Shown: piece after piece, positions 60,601-64,000 of the stretch
Layout: each line of letters begins with the position of its first letter
Position numbering within the stretch: position 1 is the first letter of the stretch
Source of the DNA: Homalodisca vitripennis
Lineage: Eukaryota > Arthropoda > Insecta > Hemiptera > Cicadellidae
Direction: 5' to 3'
Assembly (NCBI RefSeq): GCF_021130785.1
Contig: NW_025777469.1
Coordinates: forward strand, 1-64,000
DNA length: 64,000 bases
Program-made: the position numbers and the translations under genes
The notes under the pieces: model-generated
Databases searched by the model: none
What the model saw: the letters and a program-made list of their open reading frames with translations, nothing else
What the model was told of the DNA's origin: nothing

Positions 60601-61864
60601 AAAATTCGTAAGATATTCTAAATTTAACATCCATACTGTTTTAAGTCACAAAATAATCTAAGACTTTACTTACAAAATTAAAACCAAAAAACAAACAACA
60701 GGAAACCAAGAATATAATATATAAAATTGACTGGGCTTCCTCAAGGCCAATTTGCGGAAGGATGAAATTAAAGTTTTACTTAAAAATTGAAATTGAAGTT
60801 AATTTAAATAATTTGAAGTGATTGAAGTTTTTGCAAATTTTTCTGAATAATACATGGGAAATATATTAGGAATTTGTTGTTGAAAATGATTTAACTAACC
60901 TTGTAACAGGTATTCCGACATTACTTGCGTGCCTGGTAATATAAGAATGTGATGTTTCTGGGAAAATTATGTTTACATTATATGAATAAATAAAATTCAG
61001 TCTAATGTAATACAAGTTGAAAACTGTAATACAGCTAATAACAACCTTCAATGTAATAAGTGAAGTATAATTTAAGATACTTTGCTGAAAACACTTTATG
61101 TACATGATCTAAATTCTAAGTTTTATATCTAATATATGAAAAAGTAATAACTGTAGTTCTTGGTTCACTACAGAAGAAAAATATAATAAAATCGTGCAGT
61201 ATTTTAAAACTCAATCAATATAAACAATTTTTCATTCATTTTCATCATTTGAATCAACAAGTCATTGTATAAGTTTCCATTTGCAACTTAATTCAATAAA
61301 TGCTCATTTGGTGCTGCTCTCTTTTGTAAATGTTTATTTTAATTTCTATAAATTAAACCTCAAGGGTGTATTGAAGAAACAGCCTATTTAAGTCTCCAGG
61401 TACATGCACACAAAAGTACAATTCTTGAAAGAATAGTAGGTAAGTGTGAATATGTTTCCAAGACATACTGACTTGGCACAAATGAAGACTCCTATGGTCT
61501 GCACCCTAATTGGAGGTTACATCTCATTTGAAGTTGGTAATTGATTGAGAATTATCAACTATACTGCCATCAATCTATAAGAAGCAAGTCAAATTCTAAG
61601 ATCAATAATTTTCTTGTACAGGAGCTACAGAAAAAGAAGGACAGTGGAGGCAAAAGTGTGTTGCCGCCATTGTTCATGTGTCATGGAGAGAGAGACGACT
61701 TGGTGAGTGTTGGCTGGGGGGAAGAAACACTCAACAGGCTTACGTCACTTGGTGTTACAGCCGAGTTCCATCGCTTTCCCAATATGCTGCACGAGCTCAA
61801 GAAGAAAGAGATGGAAATGCTTTACAGTTGGGTTAATGGTTTGTTAAAGAGTGACAAGCTGTAG
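44090..61864 (+). CDS. LYPLAL1: LYPLAL1-like acyl-protein thioesterase / lysophospholipase-like hydrolase, five exons
   Basis: Seen: exons 44090-44171, 47053-47177, 54367-54511, 58997-59112 and 61622-61864 join to 711 nt, giving 236 residues plus TAG. All introns are GT-AG and the phases agree (1,0,1,0). The start gives MSSGISAIEEIRPL and leads directly into the family's LHGSGDTG oxyanion-hole motif (about residues 24-31). PTAPVRPYTPLNG follows (about 57-68), then the nucleophile motif GGFSMGG with Ser121, the acid in CHGERDDLV (Asp181), and the base in FPNMLHEL (His213). Known: this family is an alpha/beta-hydrolase that removes acyl groups from S-acylated proteins or small esters in the cytosol; human LYPLAL1 is 237 residues, so this copy is full length. 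The SerMet nucleophile context and the WFNRFGI segment fit LYPLAL1 better than APT1/APT2, but substrate cannot be read from sequence. No frameshift or stop is present. The introns (2.9, 7.2, 4.5 and 2.5 kb) are filled with transposons. LYPLA1/2 is the alternative name. Confidence 0.93.
44363..46299. mobile_element. TTAA-target element in intron 1 of the LYPLAL1-like gene
   Basis: Left tip TTAATCCTTTTAATGCCAGA (44363), right tip inverted TTAACACTTTGAGTGCCAGG (46299): matching ends with TTAA duplicates. Inside are three degenerate direct repeats (starting about 44480, 45325, 45670: ...TTTATTTTT.AT.A.AAAGC.CTTTTT...) and GC-richer arrays near both ends (44690-44800, 46190-46270). No transposase. 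Confidence 0.55.
46481..46506. mobile_element. Solo end of the 17.6/30.6 kb TIR element family
   Basis: GGTGGCCGCTTATACTGCAG matches the terminal repeat of the elements at 17644 and 30653. No partner end was found nearby. Confidence 0.45.
46660..46975. repeat. Dispersed intron repeat
   Basis: Phrases such as ACATCAAAAGAAA, TAGCCGTAACTTT, GAAATATTT.GAGAAAATTG and CTTCATACCAAATTT recur at 49130-49340 and 51165-51280. This is one repeat family in intron 2 and its edge, possibly broken up by the mariners. Confidence 0.5.
47053..47177 (+). CDS. LYPLAL1: LYPLAL1-like exon 2
   Basis: The acceptor is ttgtag|GTGATACTGG, which completes Gly28 and continues DTGNG, the rest of the oxyanion loop, to PYTPLNGE (residue 69). 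The donor is GAA|GTGAGT, phase 0. Confidence 0.9.
47460..47870. repeat. Degenerate direct repeat in intron 2
   Basis: 47475-47600 and 47758-47865 share CTC.GGACACC..TCTAGGAAA, TCCC.AAAATGGG.TTT.GGG and TTAAAAATTTTTAAA-type blocks. The spacing is about 285 bp. Confidence 0.5.
47920..48864 (-). mobile_element. Mariner-family transposon with internal deletion
   Basis: TA target duplicates lie at 47918-47919 and 48865-48866. The ends are exact inverse copies CGAGGGGTATTAGAAAAATA continuing AGGTTCCC (28 bp). The 945-bp length is about 350 bp short of a full mariner. Confidence 0.93.
48020..48710 (-). pseudogene. Mariner transposase, deleted and frameshifted
   Basis: The N-terminal HTH part (ARCEIRAVIRFLNAKQISPI, EIHRQLI) lies at 48700-48600, then after a frameshift WKWCREFSEGRMEIHDENRS, then GRP joined directly to MTTVFWDRKGMLLIDFLPHG. 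A deletion between GRP and TVFWDRKG removes the first catalytic Asp (TGDETW block). The second catalytic motif reads HENAQPH instead of HDN.RPH; the last, SPDLAPSDYHLF, is kept, and the end DRNGDYVEK is normal. It cannot be active. The N-terminal HTH could still bind its ends if expressed. Confidence 0.9.
49529..49672. repeat. Hairpin flanked by direct repeats
   Basis: TAAATTTGAGCTCAGATCACGTGAG-type copies (25 bases) start near 49529 and 49648. Between them TTGCCAGCAGTGCGGG (49576-49591) pairs with ACCCACACTGCTGGCAG (49601-49617). Confidence 0.7.
49948..51150 (+). mobile_element. Second mariner-family transposon, degenerate
   Basis: A left tip resembling mariner ends (GCGAGGTTTACAGAAAATAA, near 49950) and a nearly full-length transposase reading. 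The right inverted repeat was not found, so the right edge is approximate. Confidence 0.65.
50110..51130 (+). pseudogene. Mariner transposase, full-length relict
   Basis: Across frames: DCEVRSVIRFLKARNVKLAE, MVRKRVRMFNGGRKNLHDEN, ISHTILYKIVTDRLGYRKLC, RRVPKMLTVVHKTKRL, FVTGDETWVRHVTPESKQQS, MCTVFWDRKGVLLIDFLPRG, HPPYSPDLAQSRYHLFLHM. The first Asp (TGDETW) is kept, the HDN.RPH block is scrambled, and the last Asp position in AP.D is lost (AQSRYHLF). Many stops. It belongs to a different mariner lineage from the copy at 47.9 kb, judged by end sequence. Confidence 0.8.
51290..54366. other. Intron 2 of the LYPLAL1-like gene, remainder
   Basis: No exon or clear transposon. 51420-51660 has a - strand reading hint of another decayed mariner-like N-terminus (GRP near 51595 as GGTCGTCC on +), too weak to call. 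Confidence 0.3.
54367..54511 (+). CDS. LYPLAL1: LYPLAL1-like exon 3
   Basis: The acceptor is ttttactttcag|CTC. The exon codes for residues 70-117 plus one base and includes HVWFNRFGI and the helical region leading to the strand LNRIIL before the nucleophile elbow. The donor is TTAG|GTTCGT, phase 1. Confidence 0.9.
54620..54650. repeat. (CA)n microsatellite
   Basis: About 31 bp of perfect CA dinucleotides in intron 3. Confidence 0.95.
55330..56516. mobile_element. TTAA-target (piggyBac-like) element in intron 3
   Basis: TTAA at 55330 and 56513. Inverted ends: CCCTTTGGGTGCCAAG and CCCTTTGGATGCCAAG (one mismatch in 16). The left end carries four tandem 44-bp units (see 55342-55500). Non-coding, non-autonomous. 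Confidence 0.8.
55342..55500. repeat. Four 44-bp tandem units, each with a palindrome
   Basis: Units start at 55342, 55386, 55430 and 55474 with GTGCC; each contains GCCGATATTTTCGGC or a close variant, a 6-bp-stem palindrome, followed by TTTAACC-type linker. Confidence 0.9.
56517..58180. other. Intron 3, AT-rich
   Basis: No feature recognised beyond homopolymer runs. Confidence 0.35.
58181..58597. repeat. Three tandem copies of a 139-bp unit
   Basis: Copies start at 58181, 58320 and 58459 (TTCTTACTG.AGACTAGGGC) and are almost identical (T/C at the ACTGTAG/ACTGCAG position, C/T near CCCTCTC). They include TCTCTCTCTCAC. Confidence 0.95.
58997..59112 (+). CDS. LYPLAL1: LYPLAL1-like exon 4 (nucleophile)
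   Basis: Codes for residues 118-156 with the catalytic elbow GGFSMGG (Ser121) and GVFTLSSFLN. The acceptor chosen is gttgtag|GTGGATTC. An AG 16 bases upstream (ctgcag) would add residues and break the GGFSMGG spacing, so it was not used. The donor is GAT|GTAAGT. Confidence 0.9.
59277..60439. mobile_element. TTAA-target (piggyBac-like) element in intron 4
   Basis: TTAA at 59277-59280 and 60436-60439 with perfect 13-bp inverted ends CCCTGGAACTGGC. Inside, a segment starting GGTTCATTC is directly repeated with a 166-bp period (59533 and 59699), and a short open frame follows it. Confidence 0.8.
59827..59934 (+). CDS. Short acidic ORF inside the TTAA element
   Basis: 35 codons: MDSNFRDRSSDIRELVVYEI, then SNDEDSDLDIQSEHN and TAA. 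The first residues recur in the upstream direct repeat (MDRNFRDRSF near 59663). piggyBac-family transposases often begin with a short acidic, Asp/Ser-rich stretch, so this may be the remaining 5' end of one. No catalytic sequence follows. Confidence 0.35.
   Translation: MDSNFRDRSSDIRELVVYEISNDEDSDLDIQSEHN
60720..61110 (-). pseudogene. Non-LTR retrotransposon C-terminal scrap
   Basis: - strand reading HSYITRHASNVGIPVTRLVK then SFSTTNS matches the C-terminal phrase of the LINE fragment at 38.5 kb (HSYQTR...VGINVIRLDKSFSKTNS). Only about 130 codons remain, in intron 4. Confidence 0.5.
61622..61864 (+). CDS. LYPLAL1: LYPLAL1-like exon 5 (Asp and His of the triad)
   Basis: The acceptor is ttcttgtacag|GAG, phase 0. 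The exon codes for residues 157-236, with Asp181 in HGERDDLV and His213 in NMLHEL, and ends ...KSDKL and TAG. The first AATAAA downstream is at 62175-62180. Confidence 0.9.
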   Translation, partial: ELQKKKDSGGKSVLPPLFMCHGERDDLVSVGWGEETLNRLTSLGVTAEFHRFPNMLHELKKKEMEMLYSWVNGLLKSDKL

Positions 61865-62133
61865 GGATCTTCATGCAAGAAAAGGGCCGAAACGTAGTTA
61901 TAGATTGTGTTTTAAAATGTAATTTTTTATAGATTGTAATTTAAAATAATACAATACAGTAAGAGACACCCACATTCATTCAATGAATTTCACAAACATT
62001 CAAAGTCTAAAATTATAGTGGTGTTCAGCTAGTCCACTTAAAAAGGTGTTAGTAATCAAAAGCTGAAATAGATCTAGATTGTAATATTATTTTTGGTATG
62101 GTTTAAACCTCAGGAGAGAAAATATCTAACAAG

Positions 62134-62170
<37 letters not shown>

Positions 62171-62240
62171 AAAAAATAAATACTAAAACTCCACTGGTGA
62201 TGAAAAACAGATAGTGAGAAATTACATACTCACATTCATT
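61865..62240 (+). other. 3' flank/UTR of the LYPLAL1-like gene
   Basis: AT-rich, with a (TA)n run at about 62135-62167 and AATAAA at 62175-62180, the first candidate polyadenylation signal after the stop. Confidence 0.4.
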
Positions 62241-62636
62241 ACATATTATAATATATTCTTGTAAAGTACATTTTATAATGTAGTAATCAAAATGGTCAGG
62301 TAAAGAACTTAAAGCTGATAAGTTCTATCACTTAAGAGGCACCAATTGCTAATAGTCTGTATGATTAAAATTATTTAACATTTTCAATTATTTTGAGATG
62401 ATTTAAATTTGTATCCTATTGAATAACTTTTATTTTTTATTCATTACATTTAATATTTCTTGTAAAGTACACTTTATAATGTAGTAATCAAAATGGTCAG
62501 TTAACGATGTAAAGCTGCTTCTATTGCTTAAGAGGCACCAATTGTTAATAGTCTGTAGGATTAAAATTATATGACATCTTCAATTATTTTGAGATGATGT
62601 AAATTTGTATTCTATTGAATAACTTTAATATCTTAT
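62241..62636. repeat. About 200-bp direct tandem duplication
   Basis: CTTGTAAAGTACA.TTTATAAT starts at 62258 and again at 62459, followed by matching blocks (AATCAAAATGGTCAG, AAGAGGCACCAATTG, ATTATTTTGAGATGAT, GAATAACTTT). Roughly 85-90% alike by eye. Confidence 0.85.
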
Positions 62637-63299
62637 ACGCTTGTTATAATCATTGTGTAAATATATGATTCTTAATTACTGAAGAATATCAAAAATTGTA
62701 AATAAGCTGTTAGTAAAATAAATTAAGTAAATAATATAATAGGCGGTTCAAGAGTTTGGGTTTATTGTCAGACCTAGTCTAAAATCCAATTTTAGTCTGC
62801 ATTCTAAACATTGAATTTATGAGCTCAATTTTTACTGAAAGCGTTTTCTAAAGATAAGTTTGGTCTAAATGAGGAAAGGATAAATCTGCAGTCTAAAAAT
62901 TTAGCTAGGAACTCACAGTCTACAAAAACTTGGATTTAAGAGATTAGCCATGTCAGTTCAGGAGTTAAATTTGTATGCAATTTTAGAATCAAACTTTGTT
63001 ATACCTGTGATCTGGACTAAGTTAGATATAAATCAGAACATATTTTTGTGATATGCAGTTTAGTTAGCAGGATCAAACATTGTTCATTACTATATGAACC
63101 GATCTGGGTCATAATCTTGTCAGTTTAGTCAAGGAAATTATATAGATATGATAGGTATTTGTGCAGTTTGTTATAATGGAATATCTGGATTATTTTGATT
63201 ACGCAATAGATTAACCTCCTTGCATAGCAGGACTGGTTAATTATATTTTACCCAGGATCACTAGAGGTATCTTTATGCTAAGAAAATTAAATTACACAG

Positions 63300-63733
63300 T
63301 TTCTAATGATGTTCTTCTTCTAATTTATTATAGTTATATACATTCTTTTTTAATGTATGGTGCCATCTTTTGGGCCAACTGCTTCTTACTCTCATTGTCT
63401 GTTTGTCTTGCAAAAGCAGGCAGTTCGATTGATTTGTAAAGCTCCAACTAGATCCCATTGTAAGAATTTATTTATTAAGTTACAAATTATGACAAATTCC
63501 ACTGTATTTACATTTATTCAGTGCCTTATTTATGTAAAACAGAACATACATCTTTTCAAATCATAATAGTGATTACCACAGTTATGAAACTAGAAATAGG
63601 CAGGAACTAAGAAATGATTTAGTATCCTACAGTACAACACAAAAATAGCTTTAAATTTATACTGCCATTAATTTATATAATCATCTGCCATTATACTTTA
63701 AAAATCTACCATCGAAAAGTTTTAAATGCTGTA
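63300..63733 (+). pseudogene. Non-LTR retrotransposon 3' fragment, cut by a TTAA element
   Basis: Across frames: YSYIHSFLMYGAIFWAN, VLQKQAVRLICKAP, FIQCLIYVKQNIH, YETRNRQELRNDL and ILPLIYNHLPLYFKNLPSK, the usual order after the RT thumb of jockey/CR1-like elements. Sequence stops at the TTAA insertion at 63734. Confidence 0.6.
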
Positions 63734-64000
63734 TTAACACGTTCGCTACCGACTCTAAAATTGGACTTTTAAATAGACCGACGTCACGTATTTGTGACGC
63801 ACCGATTCATACCATAGACCAACGTCACACATGTGTGACTCTCGGGGCACAAACTATAGCCCGACGTCACGTATTTGTGACACACGGATTGTATTACTAA
63901 ATGTTTTTTGGTTGCCAGTCGGTCTACTTTTCCAACTATATTATTGCATGTCGGTCAGTGGGAATGTCCGTCACATATACTGGTCGCATGGTCTGAGCGT
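63734..64000. mobile_element. Left end of another TTAA-target element, continues beyond the window
   Basis: TTAACACGTTCGCTACCGAC at 63734. Three tandem units of 41-42 bp follow (63775, 63816, 63858), each with a GTCACgtattTGTGAC-type palindrome. The far end is outside the window. Confidence 0.6.

Overview
This is an AT-rich eukaryotic window of arthropod type. It is most likely an insect, possibly a hemipteran, though the order is a guess. The evidence is spliced genes with GT-AG introns, mariner, Merlin-like, hAT-like and TTAA-target (piggyBac-like) DNA transposons, and decayed non-LTR retrotransposons. Nothing bacterial is present: no operons, no Shine-Dalgarno sites, no CRISPR. Most long open frames are chance frames in AT-rich DNA. 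Gene content is low and repeat content is very high.

Two host genes can be supported. (1) A complete five-exon gene on the + strand, 44090-61864, encodes a 236-residue acyl-protein-thioesterase/lysophospholipase-like hydrolase closest to LYPLAL1. It has an intact Ser-Asp-His triad and consistent splice phases. (2) An OPA3 (mitochondrial/peroxisomal optic-atrophy-3 family) locus lies on the - strand between about 35.3 and 14.3 kb. It is arranged as two successive units, each with two alternative first exons and one last exon. Read 5' to 3' on the - strand these are 35175-35316, 30324-30440 and 24197-24744, then 19983-20139, 19522-19666 and 14330-14963. The two outer first exons are clean. The inner first exons and both last exons carry frame disruptions.

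Layout: 1-4.1 kb, an element with long inverted repeats and a relict Cys-cluster coding fragment. 5.2-7.4 kb, a probable TTAA element. 12.3-13.1 kb, a LINE relict. 14.3-20.1 kb, OPA3 unit 1 with a foldback element, an hAT relict, a TIR element and a Merlin-like MITE in its intron. 24.2-35.3 kb, OPA3 unit 2, whose two first exons are pushed apart by a nest of transposons: a hAT MITE inside a TIR element, and a TTAA mini-MITE and a Merlin element inside another Merlin-like MITE. 35.4-39.4 kb, inverted-repeat element and LINE tails. 40.1-43.7 kb, a jockey-like LINE with a duplicated 5' end. 44.1-61.9 kb, the thioesterase gene, whose introns carry three TTAA elements, two dead mariners and tandem repeats. 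62-64 kb, a tandem duplication, a LINE tail and the start of another TTAA element.

The best observations are the duplicated two-promoter OPA3 locus, the nested insertions that can be proved by empty sites elsewhere in the same window, and TTAA elements that share subterminal arrays of palindromic repeats.
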